64,000 nt of DNA from assembly GCA_964036665.1 (NCBI GenBank), contig OZ038526.1:32984001-33048000 (forward strand), in the 5' to 3' direction. Shown one piece after another: positions 1-12,400 of the stretch. Both the position numbers and the translations under genes were made by a program. The notes under the pieces were generated by a model. It had not been told where the DNA came from, did not search any database, and was given only the letters and a program-made list of their open reading frames with translations. Position 1 is the first letter of the stretch; every line of letters begins with the position of its first letter. Origin of the DNA: Gordius sp. MW1 (Eukaryota > Nematomorpha > Gordioida > Gordea > Gordiidae).

Positions 1-890
1 TGATAATTAATGGGCCTTAAATTCATAAAAACTAACATTTCAGCAATTTTCACTTACACATTTAATAATTTTTACTAACATAAATATATTTTGCAATAAA
101 ATTGATTATAAGCTTGTAAAAAAGTAATTTTTATATTATTAACGACAGGGATTGTTTTGGAGTTTTCTAAAAAACATATGGGATTTGAAAATTTTCTATT
201 GCCGATGGTTTCATAAGCACATTCATGGAGTAAGATAGACTCAGCTGATAACAGCTAACATCTAGCTTATATTTTATGATAAATACTTTCTAAAATTAAT
301 GTAAACTTTATTTAAAAATGGTATGATTTTAATTAAATTATTTTTTCAGTGCCTGTTTGATTTGTAATAAAAAGCACTGATACTCTTTCTTTAATTTTAT
401 TTTTTCAGTTAATTACTTATTGGCAAATGCAAATGTGATTTTGCTTCCATCAAACTAACCTAATTTATCACATTTATAGATATTTGGAAGCTTTAATTTT
501 AGAAATAAAGGTAACATGTTTTAAGTTTATGCAACTATCGTGTTATTGATTTAATTACTATGGGAGTTATAGGGCGTTGCCAGGTTTTGGGGGGGGGGCA
601 AAACATAATTTTTATTTACTTTTTCAGAGTTTTTGCATTGAAATTTTTTTTTCAATTTATATATCACTTACACGATTTTGCCTTTATATAATTTATAATA
701 ATCTATACTTTAACATTCATAAGTAAGCGAATTTATTATAGTTTATAACTTCATATTTAGTTCAAAAATATTAGATCTCTTAATTAATTTAGCCATAAAA
801 TAATTACTTTTAAATCTTCTGGCCGCATTTTCAGAAAATCTGTGAAATAGAATGCACATGCCCTTCCTTTATAATGTAAATTGCAAAACA
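1..890. other. Intergenic A+T-rich stretch
   Basis: I see no exon-like open stretch with splice signals on either strand. The only recognisable piece is a decayed family A end near 571-640 (GGGCGTTGCCAGG followed by a run of G), without a matching right end. Confidence 0.5.
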
Positions 891-1009
891 AATGCATAAT
901 GTGATTTATAATTTAAGAATTTCAGAGACGCACCATGTATTAGAGCATGACTATTGGCAAACTCTGATCTAAACTATTAAGGTCAAGATGAATTTGAAGA
1001 CAATTGTTT

Positions 1010-2205
1010 GGCAGTCACATAAATCTCTGGGGTGCTCAAAAAATATTTAGCCATTGTAGTCAAATTTATACAATTATTTTAATTAATTAACCATTGACTC
1101 ATCATTAGTATTCCACACAGGATGATTTGTTTATTAAGATATTTCAAGATGCTTTATTTATATTTATTATTTCATTAGGAATCTTTCAAGTCTGTAAGTT
1201 TGTATTATAATTAGAGGTAAGGTAGGCGCGTAGCCAGGATTTTCTCAGGGGGAGAAAAAATTCAAAAAAATTTTCGACACTTTTATTTATAATGTAATAA
1301 AAATAAACTTCGCGTACAATATATGCCAAACTTCAAGGCGCTATACAACCAGCTTTGGAAAAATCTCTTCTCTTCATTAATCAGAGCATTTACAATCGCT
1401 TCGTGGACCTTATGCAAGTTATTCAACTGGCAGAAAATATTATCATTTAGGTAAAATAAATAATGGCGGAAACCAAAGCAAAATTATATGAGTTTCATCC
1501 GAAAAAATTCTCAAGTTGCTAATAAGCAAAATTATACAGTCACTCACTCAATCTGTTTACTTGACATTTTTTAATACAGCTAAATGAACGGTGTTTATAT
1601 AAAAAAAACAAGTTTTTCATAATTTACAATCAATGGTGGAAAATTATAATGGTGGGGTGCAAGCTTTTAGTCGAAAATTAAATTGGAAAAATTGAATGTA
1701 TATATTATGTTTCCAGGCTTTTATAAGTGTCTCAAAATCTTTTATGCAACTAAACTATAATATTTTAACCCATTTAATCTAATTTTAATCAAAAAATTTC
1801 CAAATTTTCCTTGGCTACGCGCCTGTGGTAAGGGTATAAATAAATATGTAATATATAGATATAAATTAATTACGTGCCCTAAGGGCCACTTATTTAACAA
1901 ACCAAAAATTACTAAACTCTGATCTTTTTAGGATATAAATTTAATTGTATTCAACTTGGGTGTGTAAATTATCCAATATCAAATGTATTCCAATAATATT
2001 CATTCAAGTTTGACATCCTAAATGTCAATCGTAGAAAATAATAATATGCAACTAAATTTACTTAATTATGATTGCGGTGGTGAATAACTATTTTTTAAAA
2101 GTCGAGTTCTCGCTGATAAAATCTCTTATCGTCTAGTTTCGAGATCAAAATTCTCCTCTCGATCTCGACTCAATCTTTCTCGAATTTTCCTCATCATTAT
2201 TTTCT
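1010..2205. mobile_element. Decayed copy of family D element (TCTCG-rich ends)
   Basis: The right end at 2095-2205 is rich in TCTCG/CTCGA words and ends in CATCATTA, like the intact right end at 8402-8528 (CATCACTA). Internal sequence near 1020 (GGGGTGCTCAAAAA) and 1890-2090 resembles the interior of the copy at 6941-8528 in the same order. The left end is not clear. A family A element (1223-1826) sits inside this copy, so it inserted later. No protein-coding capacity is seen. Confidence 0.5.
1223..1826. mobile_element. hAT-type MITE, family A (long copy)
   Basis: The termini are inverted: GGCGCGTAGCCAGG at the left and TTGGCTACGCGCC at the right. Similar 8-bp flanks (AGGTAAGG and TGGTAAGG) suggest a hAT-type target duplication. 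At about 600 bp this is the longest simple member of the family here. It is non-coding. Confidence 0.65.
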
Positions 2206-2589
2206 ACCTTCTCACTTAATCCATCGCATTAATCACAAGGGATTATCCATAACTAGTTAAAAAAAATCTAAACAATCTAGAAATCCGTTTTCAAATCCAT
2301 CCATCGAAACCCGATATATAATAGGTTAATTCAGCAAGGTCATAATATTTTAGTGAAGCAAATTTTTTTGAAACGTACTTATTAGAATGTAAAGACAGAA
2401 ATGATGTAAATCAATTTAAGTTTTTCAATATCCTGAAAAATTTGCCTTTACTAAATAAATCAAAATTGTAAAAATCTTATAGGGTTGTGTTTTTATTGAG
2501 GAGTTTTATGATTAAAAGTTCCTATAGGTTCCTATATTTATTTCTGGACACTTTGTACAATAATGCTTTACTTAATAAACCTTTTCAAT

Positions 2590-2595
2590 TTTATT
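2590..2595 (-). promoter_or_regulatory. Poly(A) signal for the hydroxylase gene
   Basis: AATAAA on the minus strand, about 113 nt downstream of the hydroxylase stop codon. Chance occurrence is possible in such A+T-rich DNA. Confidence 0.4.
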
Positions 2596-2707
2596 AATGT
2601 AAATACGAGTTTAAATATATGTGAACATAAATTAGATTACTAATAGTGATGATTTTTAAGATATAGTGAAATATAATCGAGTAAGTTTTAAAACTTTTTT
2701 ATATTCT

Positions 2708-4262
2708 TTAGCAAGATACAAATCTAACAGTATTTTTGATTTGTCCCTCTTTGTTATTGGTTGTAATAGGTTTGGGCAAACTATTCATATAAGACCTAAA
2801 AAATTGCAATTTAAAATGGATTAAAGCTTACATAATAATCTGTTGAGTTTCTTTTAGGCTTGGGCTACTATAATACACCTTTTGAAAATTAGTCATATCA
2901 ATTGGCAACGCTATTATCTCTTCTATATTAAATGGTTTAACATTTGATTCCAACTCTAATGCGCGCTAAGTAAAATAGTAAAATATTATAATTTACCCTT
3001 TATAAGTAAATAGAGGAATACTTTAAAATTTTGTTTTAATTTAAGTTTGTGTTAATAAATAATACTTTCAATTCTCCGAATGACGACATGATAGAACCAC
3101 CATAAGCTTTGTGAAGGCCATTTTGTTGACATAATCCAACTTCAACCGTAAACCAAAAGATCTAATCTCAAAAAATGCAAAAATTGTAATTTAATTTGAA
3201 AATAAAGAATTAATTACATTGCTCAATTTATCTATGCATTCTTGAGGAAGTCCCAAAGTTGCAGTTCCAAATTCCTGAAGGAATTGGGCAAATTCAGGAT
3301 TTAATAGGAGAGGTAGGTGACCAATTAACTCGTGGCATATATCCCTTAATTAATATTTTTTATTTATTTAATTTATTTATTTATTTAAAATTATTATTTA
3401 AACTACTTACGGTTCGGGACTGAATTCAATGGATTTTGGATGTCTTATATATTGAGTACAAAAGAAGACTTTGTGTGCTAACCCAGCAAAAAAATCTCTA
3501 AATGTCAAAAACCCAGAAACAGGAATCAATGAGAAACCTGTCCTATCTTTCAGAAAAAAAACAAAAAAAATTAAAGATTTTATTTTTTAAACCAATAAAA
3601 ATAAAAATCATATTTTTTTAAATAAATGAAAAACATGTTAAATATTGAAGTTTTATAAAAATTATAGGTCATTTTAAAACTACTTTTCAGGAAATTGGAA
3701 ACATCTTCTAGTTGAGGTATATCATTTTCGATATAAATATTATTTTCTTTCAATATTTTAAACCCATCGAAATATTCCAGGCATGCATGAGTTTGGCTTA
3801 GAGCGCTTACTTCTTTAAAAACCTTTGACCTTAATATATATACATAATTAATTTTTTTATTTAAAGTAAATAATTTTATTAATATTTTTATTTTATACCA
3901 TGTTATTTTCTCTTCATTAGTATAATCCACGCGGCAGATTGCTTGACCACTATTAAAACCCAGTTTAAAATAATTGAAAAATAAATTTATGTATACTAAA
4001 TGTGGTTTTTGGCGATTAAACCTATTTGCCATCTTCTTTGTCTATATTCCCGATCATTTAAACCCTTATATAAAAATTAAAATTATAAAAAATATTAAAA
4101 ATTTTATTTTTGAACAAATAAAACCATAAATTGCATGGCAATTTTATTAATTTTACGAAAAGTTCTTTACTATATGGTTTGATGGCATTTCTGGTTCTCC
4201 CATATTATTTCCCTTAATATATTCTAAATCTTTTATCGATTTTGGAACCCAGAGTGAAGTGA
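2708..4262 (-). CDS. Aromatic amino acid hydroxylase (PAH/TPH family), 5'-partial
   Basis: Iron- and tetrahydrobiopterin-dependent hydroxylase of phenylalanine or tryptophan. Nine exons join in consistent phase: 4262-4171, 4064-4022, 3995-3899, 3829-3684, 3546-3411, 3344-3218, 3161-3066, 2965-2832, 2780-2708 (stop). They encode about 313 residues covering the catalytic domain. Family landmarks in order are [48 protein letters not shown] and [10 protein letters not shown]. The two iron-binding His of HELIGH and the Glu of FTVE are present. [12 protein letters not shown] recalls TPH, while DICHEL and the segment after FTVE are closer to PAH, so I leave the subtype open. The N-terminal ACT regulatory part was not found between 4263 and 6460. 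The C-terminus stops about 23 residues into its last exon, without an obvious tetramerisation helix. One intron (3996-4021) is only 26 nt. Confidence 0.92.
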
Positions 4263-6313
4263 CTTTTTTGTAATTAAAATAATGTTTATATTAGATAATT
4301 ACAAAAACATTTTAAAAATGTATTCAGATTTTTAATGAAAGTCTATGATTATTTAATATATAAGAATTAATAAAGGTTAAAATTTTGAATATATCTATTA
4401 AATATCAAATAAAATAAAGAATCAAAATGTTACTTTTATCGGCGTCATTGCTTAAAGGGGCATAACAATTTTTATTCATATTATGAGAATTTTAACTAGC
4501 AAAAATTACGATTATAGATGTATAAATCTTTCTTAAGGTCAAGTTCGTCACTTTGAAGTTGGCAGGCAGAAGCTAGGCTATATATTTTTATTACCACGAA
4601 AAACATGAATATATAATATTTATTGTTTTATTTCAGCAATTTATTAAGTGTTGGACAAAACAATATTTTTTTTGGAAAGAGGGGTGGGTGTGAGTAAAGA
4701 AACATTTATTTATTTAAAAAATAATTTTTTCTATTAAATTAGTAATATCTTAAATTGAATAATGTATATTTTTAATTTAGACAAAATTTTAGGCTCGACA
4801 TTTTTATACGAACAAGTTGGATTTCAAAATTAGCCTGGCCATGCGAAATCACGAATTTGTAAAAAATTACTATATATGCTTAAAATAAATCATTCAAATA
4901 TATTCTTTTTTATAATAAGATCTTGTAAATTGCAGGGTTGTAAAATAAAAATTCAATGTTTTTGCAAGTTCATAAACCGTTGTGTCTATATATTTTTTTG
5001 ATTCTTAAAAAAGGTTATATTTTAGGTTATTAAATTAAAAAAAATTATTAGGTTATAATATTTATTAATAAAATCATAAGTTATAGTTTTAGAAAATGGT
5101 ATTAACTGAAAAATGGGTTTGTTTTGCTCTACGAACATTATTTATCTATTAATTCGAAAAAAGTTATTAAATAAAAGTTAATCAATTTATTTTAAAAAAA
5201 ATCTACACACCTATTGTTTATATATTATAACAAAAATCATAAAATCATTGAAATATGTTTTAATGTAGTTTTTCATTAAACTACTATGTATTCAATTTTA
5301 TGATCATATCATATTTAATATTTTGTTTAAACTTATTTTGATTAAAAAAAAAGTTGAGAAAAACAAGATTAAAAAAATGTCAAATCTTGAATTAACTCAA
5401 ATTTAATTTTCAAATAATAATAAACAATTTATTTTAATTTTGTTAAACTTTTTTCCTATTTATATACAAAAAATATGAAATTTTAAAATTAAAGTAATAA
5501 GTATATTAAACGAAATTTTAAAGCACTCATGCATGTTGTATATATTTATGAGCATTTTTGATTAATGTCGCAAAACTCTCGTGGCAATTTCTTTCATATG
5601 GCTAAATCGATTTATCATAATATGAAAATTGTGTGGAGGGACTTTTAGGATGACCTTGAGTTATTATGCTTCAAGACCTTATAGCTGGCCAAAAGTTGGC
5701 AAACATGAATAAATTAAGCCAACACTGATATAAAAAGGACAAGTCCCGTTATAAAAATTTAATGAAGATGAGTTCGACAAACAGAACTATAAATATATCA
5801 AAACAATTTGTTTTTGCATAACAAAATATATAATTAAGAACCATGCTCTCAAAAAATGGAGTAATCAAGAAACCACACTGTGAAATTATAAAAATTGTTT
5901 GTAATAAACTTCCATAGCCATCAGGACATTATTTATAAAAACAACGAACAAAGATAATGTAACAAGCCAAAATTTTTGCTATAAACAATAACACAGGTTC
6001 ACAAAAAACACCCCGCAATCGGAACAATTATTCCGATAGAGAATTTTACGCTAAAAAATAATGTGTCTATTTTTTTAATCATCCATTTTTTTAAACATTG
6101 AGGTTAAAGGTGCAAAAAATGGCTTTTTTAGCCATTTTAAGGCTATATTTCCACTACATTTTTAATCCTATTAAAATATAATCATATAGGCCATTGTTTA
6201 TTTTACAGGGCTATAATGCTATTTTTTTTGTTCCATCTCAATATTTGATCTTATCCGGATTTATCTGAACCCCTCCCTCATTAATATTTATCTCAACAAC
6301 ACAAATAAAAAAA
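4263..6313. other. A+T-rich interval between the hydroxylase and DEAF1
   Basis: The 5' exon or exons of the hydroxylase should lie here, because its first identified exon opens with an acceptor in phase 1. I could not find a convincing ACT-domain exon or start codon. No transposon termini are recognised. Confidence 0.4.
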
Positions 6314-6319
6314 TTTATT
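6314..6319 (-). promoter_or_regulatory. Poly(A) signal for DEAF1
   Basis: AATAAA on the minus strand, about 144 nt past the DEAF1 stop codon, in the expected orientation. Confidence 0.45.
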
Positions 6320-6462
6320 AAGGCTTTAAGCTTTTCTAATAAAAACGAGGAAACAATCACGATATCAAAAAATATTCGTAAACGATAATTATAATATTAA
6401 AAACAATCACGGTTCACATCTTGAAGACATAATAACACATAAAATTGCTATCGGATCCATTT

Positions 6463-9400
6463 TCATTTTAAACAATCCAATTTTGGGGACTTTGTATTTT
6501 CATCCGCGATAGTAATCACATCCATTGAACCACCCTCACCCAGAGCCAAAGAATCTTTAGGCAAGAGCATTTCAGGAGCGCAATGCTTGAAGGAAATATC
6601 CCCATAGATTTTAGGAGGACCGACCAAAGACTTTTTAGAGCTCCGAGGGGATGGATTTTGAAATATGGTATCATTTAATAGTTCCGCAAAATTAAGAGAA
6701 ACGGTATTTCCAGTGGTAATATTGCTAATGGAAAACTGATTTCTTTGAGGCAATTTAGCTTGGTTCTGATGGGCTGAGCATTTTAAAGCGTGACAAGCAA
6801 AGTCCTTTTGTCGGCAAAAGGAGCCACAATATTCCGTTCCACAAGCTAAAAATTGGTCGGTCAAGCCTGAAATGAGGGGACGATCGCAGTTAGGACAGCG
6901 CTTGGGTGATATCTGAGTGCAAAAATTAGAGTAAAATTCTTAGTGTTTCGATCTCGTCTCGGTCTCGAAAACAAAATCTCGTCTCGTCTCGGGAGCGATT
7001 ATGAAAATCTCGTCTCGGTCGAGAAAAATCTCGATCTCGTCGCGACTTTTTAAAAAAAATACATAGTGAATAAAAATTTCTCCTGTTTTATTGATATTTA
7101 AGTGTTAAAAATCCAAATGGCAAATATTTATATTTTTAAAAAAACTTTATTACACAAAGTTTTCAAAGATTTAGCGGGACACGACATCTCATTGACAATA
7201 TAAAGATATGAATTAATTCATAAAGATAACAGTTTCTATGGAAAGTGCAGAGTAAAAGACTATAAATAAATTTGAAGTATAAAAAATTAAATGTGTGTTC
7301 TAGCAAATTATAACATTTGTATCAAATTCTCTAATTTTGTCAACTATAAATAGACTTAATAATACGTTCGCTTATATTGACTTAGTTGCATAATTAAGCA
7401 AATTGAGATCCTTTATTAACCCTGGCTAAAGTTTCTTAATAGACTAAGTCTATTGTTACCATCATCAATAATATGCCATAGCGTTTATTGCATGTTTACT
7501 ATAGCGTTATAAACCATAAAGTGCGAGTGACTTTTAATGATAATATTATTGCTTACAGAATTGATAACTAGATGCACACATCAAAACGTTGTAAAAACAA
7601 CAATAAAAGCAGCATTATTATAGGATAAAGAAGATAAGGTTTTAAACTTTAAATTTCACGTATTTAAATTTATGACAGAAATCATTATAATCAAATTTAT
7701 ATTCTAAATAATTACCTTCCAAGTTCAACTAACTTTGCCATATAGTTATTTATCGAATACAGTATAGGTAGGTGTATTTATTTTATAATGCACAATTATG
7801 GAAATATAATTAATTTAAATGCACTTGTCAACCCAGCGTATAATGTGAAAAGTAATGCATATGGCTAATTTATGTATTCACATAATGTCTTAATAAAATT
7901 CAAAAATTTGGGAGGTATACTATTAGTTGAAGCATAAAAACTTTTAAAAAATCTATGATTGAGATTTAATCTATTACGGTGTCATTAAATACTCTATTGT
8001 GCTTTTGAAATCGTTAGGCGGGTGCTCAAAAATCTAGAGCCAATTATTCAAGCTGATAGACTACCAATTTATAATTACCGCATTATGCAGGATGAGTAAC
8101 TTCAAAATATAAATATGCTTTATTGATATTTACTATTCCATCAGAACTCATTCTAAACTAAAATTTTTCAAAATTTAATAATGCTATGGTTACAAATATG
8201 TGATAAAGATATTATAAAATCATTAACATACCCTATGAGTTAACCTTACTTAGGTAAATGATTGCCAAATTTTAAATTTTTTGCAAAAATATATAATATT
8301 TACTACACTTAGGAATTACAAATTGATTTACACTTAATACCTTAAATGTGAATCATGCAAATTAAAATACACAATAATTTACTAAAATCTAACGATCAAT
8401 AAAAAGTCGAAATCTCGCCGAAAAAATCTCGTCTCGTCTCGACATCAAAATTCTCGTCTCGATATCGACTCCATTTTTTAAATTCTCGGTCTCGTCTCGA
8501 GATTTTTCTCGGTTTTTCCGCATCACTAAAGATTTAACTTTATCACTGAAGCCTCACACATGCGTCCATTTAACCTAGTTCCGATTTTTAATGTCAAAAG
8601 GCAATTTATATATTATGATGACAATATTTTGAAAAGAAAATTAAAATAGGCACATTTGTATATTTTTACTTCAATTTTTAAATGTTATAAAACGTTTTGA
8701 TGAAAAAGAAAATTTCTCGAATTATTGAAACCCCCTTTCTTTCATACATACCCATATTTATCGCGTTCATTGCTTATTAACCAGACGCGTGTCAAAGGCA
8801 AATGTTTAGTGAAATTAATAAAATAGGCAAAGAGTTAAGACAAAATCTCATTAACTAAACAAAACTTAATCGAACTTTATAGTTTTTAATCGCTGAATCA
8901 ACAAGTTGGGACCTGAAAATTACATTAGTCCTTTATTAATTCGGCTAGAGAGAATCGCTCAGTCAATGGGATTGTGTCAAAATAAGCCACGGTAATGTTA
9001 TTTAGACCATAAGAATGAAGTCTAATCAATATATTAAGTCTTTGATAACACCCTCGTCCAGGTAATACACGTTTTATAAAATCATAAGCTCGTTCGCGCA
9101 TGTCCATTTATTCCATTTAACTTGGCCCGCCCTTATTAGAATTTTTTTCCTGAAACCTTACAAGAGTTGGCTAGCCAAAGCCACTCTTCACCAACACGCA
9201 AGTCGGGTTTACCAGTGCAGATCTCTATAGGCCCTTTACTACGCCTAAATATAACTTAGTTTCTCGATTAGGCATCGGAAATTTAAAATTCCTCGCAAAC
9301 CCCACATTGATTTTAAAGAGCGCCTCATTTCCTAACTTCAAAATGGAAACACATTAATAACAATGCAATCGACTTGCGAACAGCTGATAATATTAAGTAG

Positions 9401-12400
9401 ATCTGTAGGCCGCCATTTAGTTCATGATTAACGAAAATAAACACCTAAATACGAACTAGTTAAAGTTCATAGTTCATTTTGATAAAAAAATAATTCAAGT
9501 TCATATTTTTCAAAACTAGTTCAAGTTTAAGTTGGAGAAAACATAGTTATAGTTCTTAGTTCAAATTTTACAAAAATTACTATTTCAAAAGGAAAGATAA
9601 TGCATTGATGTTCTCATTATTCTTTCTTCCAAAACCCTGAAATTTTTCACTGCACAGCAGAACGCATCGAAAAATCCTCAGCCAAAATGGCGGACCAGGC
9701 TACTTAATGGATATTTATGCACAAATCAGAATTTAGCCTGTATATTATAATTTTCGTAGGCGTAGCCAGCATTGAAATTAGAGGGGGGGGGCAATGATTT
9801 AGGGAGGGGCAAAATGATCATTTTTTGAATTTTTCGCTATAATTTTAATAAATTTCAACAAATTTTTAAATTTAGAGGGGGCAGCCGCCCCCCCTATTGG
9901 CTACGCCCATAATAATTTGGCGTCTACCCGAGGAAACAACGAAGGCACGGGCACGATTGTAGCCGAAGTGAGTTCGGTCAAGGCTGGGAAGTGAGAAAGA
10001 TTGGGAGGAGCCTGATTGCAAGATGGTAATATTGGACCACACTTTGTATTGCTGAGCGGCTTTAGGCTCGGGATTTTTGCGATGGGCGTCTACGTAAAAT
10101 GTACATGCAGAACTAAATGACTAAAAACGCGTCAACATTGAAAATTTTATTTCAAAATGCAATATGTATATAAAATAATATGATAATTTAGGTGCGTGAA
10201 TCATCTTCAATTAAGGTAAGTAGTTGGAAATTGGAAAAACAGGGCATAATAACCAGAGCTGTTAAGGTTCATCTTAGATATGAACTAGTTCAAGTTCATA
10301 ATTCAGTTTGAAAAAAAAATTGGTTCAAGTTCATATTTTTTCAAAAGTAACTAGTTTAGGAACTACAGTCGAAACTTCTTAATCGCAAATCGGATTATCA
10401 GAATAATCTTTTAATGGCGAAGTTAACCACTTTGTTTTTTTAAACGATAATATTAACAAAAAACACCGTTTATTGATAAATCGCTTAATAGTACAATATC
10501 GGATATTCACAAACATTTTAGAGTCCTTAAATCAACCAGAAAATTATATAAAATATCGTTTTATTGCGAAGCGTAAGAAATGAATATTTAATATAATGTA
10601 CATAAACTTTTATTTCCATCGTTTAATCGCGAAATATCGGTTAATCGCGACTTTTTTTAAGGCCCAAGGCTTTGCAATTAAACGGTTTTGACTGTAGTTA
10701 AAAAAACAAACTAATAGTTGCAGTTCTTTGTTCAAGTTTCACAAAATGTAAATTATATGCAAATTACTACTCGTCATACGTTATTACCTTAAGAGAATAA
10801 CTGGTTATTTCAACAGAAGGGGGAGCGGCATTTCGGATTTAAATTTATACAGGGTTAGGTAGAATTCAACCCAATTCTTTCGTCATAAGTCATAATCCGG
10901 TTAAAAGAATTAAAAGGACTACGGATCGGGTCAGGTAGAAGCTGTAAAGATCCACTCCGCAAAAACTCGGAATTAAATTATTTTAGTACATGCCACGTCA
11001 AACCAACGCATATTTTAAAGCTGCGTCGCCTGTAATTTTTGTTTTGGTTCGAAACTATACGTTCAAGTAGTGTTGTAAAAACGGCTGGGTGGTTTGTTCG
11101 ACCTTTAGTTTAACTAAAACTAACGGTCGATTCTGGTCTGTTTATTACGTTTCGACCAAGTATAGAGGTCGACTAAAAAAAACAGACCAAAAAACCTTTG
11201 GTTTGTTTATGTTTAGTCGACCAAACAAAACCCAGCCGTTTTTACAACACTACTTTCAAGTGAAAGCGAATGCACTCGGCGTAACTCGGGGTTGAAATGT
11301 ACCGATTTAGGAATTTGCGAAGTTCCTTGCCCAACAACGGACGGGTCCATCATTTTGGTGAGGGAAACGAAAGTTTTCAAATGCTTCGCCTGTTCAACGA
11401 TTGCATCTACCATCTGATAGCGCGGTTTAAAATATATAGCTATATAAAAGATCTGATACAAATGAAAAAGACCTATAGTCTCAATTAGAGAACTGCAATT
11501 AACCCGAACCCAAACCGTAAATTTTTAAAATTTTCAACCCGAACTGAACATTAAAGCATTTTTAAAACTTTCAACCCAAGGTCTGGGGTTTCGGGTTACG
11601 CATGCAGGTCTTTAGTCTCAACCGTATTTTAAATGTTGAATCCGAGATTTGCCGTTAGAAAATTAGATTTTAGGCCAAAAAATAATATTAAAAATCGCAG
11701 ACATTCAAATAAGCAAACAACTCATACTGCGGTCCATTTAAATAATCCAAATTTTTTTGGGGAGAGCTATATGTTAAAAATCGCATATATCTTGTAATAA
11801 AGCCCACCTGAGCAATCCCGTTAAGAGTTAGGTTTCTAACTTAACATTATCCTATATTAAACATAGATAACGAAATATAAGCAAAACAGCGTAAAAATCA
11901 TTCTCGTTGATTTTAATTAAATCATAGATGCTGGAGCATGGGCGTAGCCAGGGGGAGGCAGCTGCCCCTCTCTAAATACAAAAATTCTTAAAAATTTAAT
12001 ATAATATTGGCAAAAATTACAAAAATAATCTTTTTGCCCCTCCCTATATCCTTATTCCCCCCCCCCCCCTGTAATTTCAATCCTGCATGCGCCCATGTGC
12101 TGGAGTAAAGGGGAGGCTAACAAGTTAACTTACACTTTCCACGTGGCCCAGTATAACGTGCAGGGGGATGGATGATTGCGTAGTGATATTGGTGGTAGTG
12201 GGGTGTGGGGCACTGAGGGTTAACTTAGTTATTGAAGAGATGGCCGTAGAATCATGAGCTTGTGAAGCGGGGTTGGATGATAGAGGGGTGGTACCTTAGT
12301 AGTCAGTTAAATTTATAGTATAAAACCATAAAAAAATTAAAAAGTAATTAGTGAGTAGTTTTTATATGAACAAACGTTATTATTAAAGATACTCATGGAT

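Noticed and set aside
3580-4032. Single uninterrupted 150-codon exon for the hydroxylase
   Set aside because: The frame is open only because two short introns (3996-4021 and 3830-3898) lack stops in it. The translated intron parts have no counterpart in the enzyme family.
11414-11439. Upstream acceptor for DEAF1 exon 6 at 11440
   Set aside because: It fits phase only if exon 5 (12294-12134) is skipped. With exon 5 included, the acceptor before ATGGTAGATG at 11413 is the one in phase.
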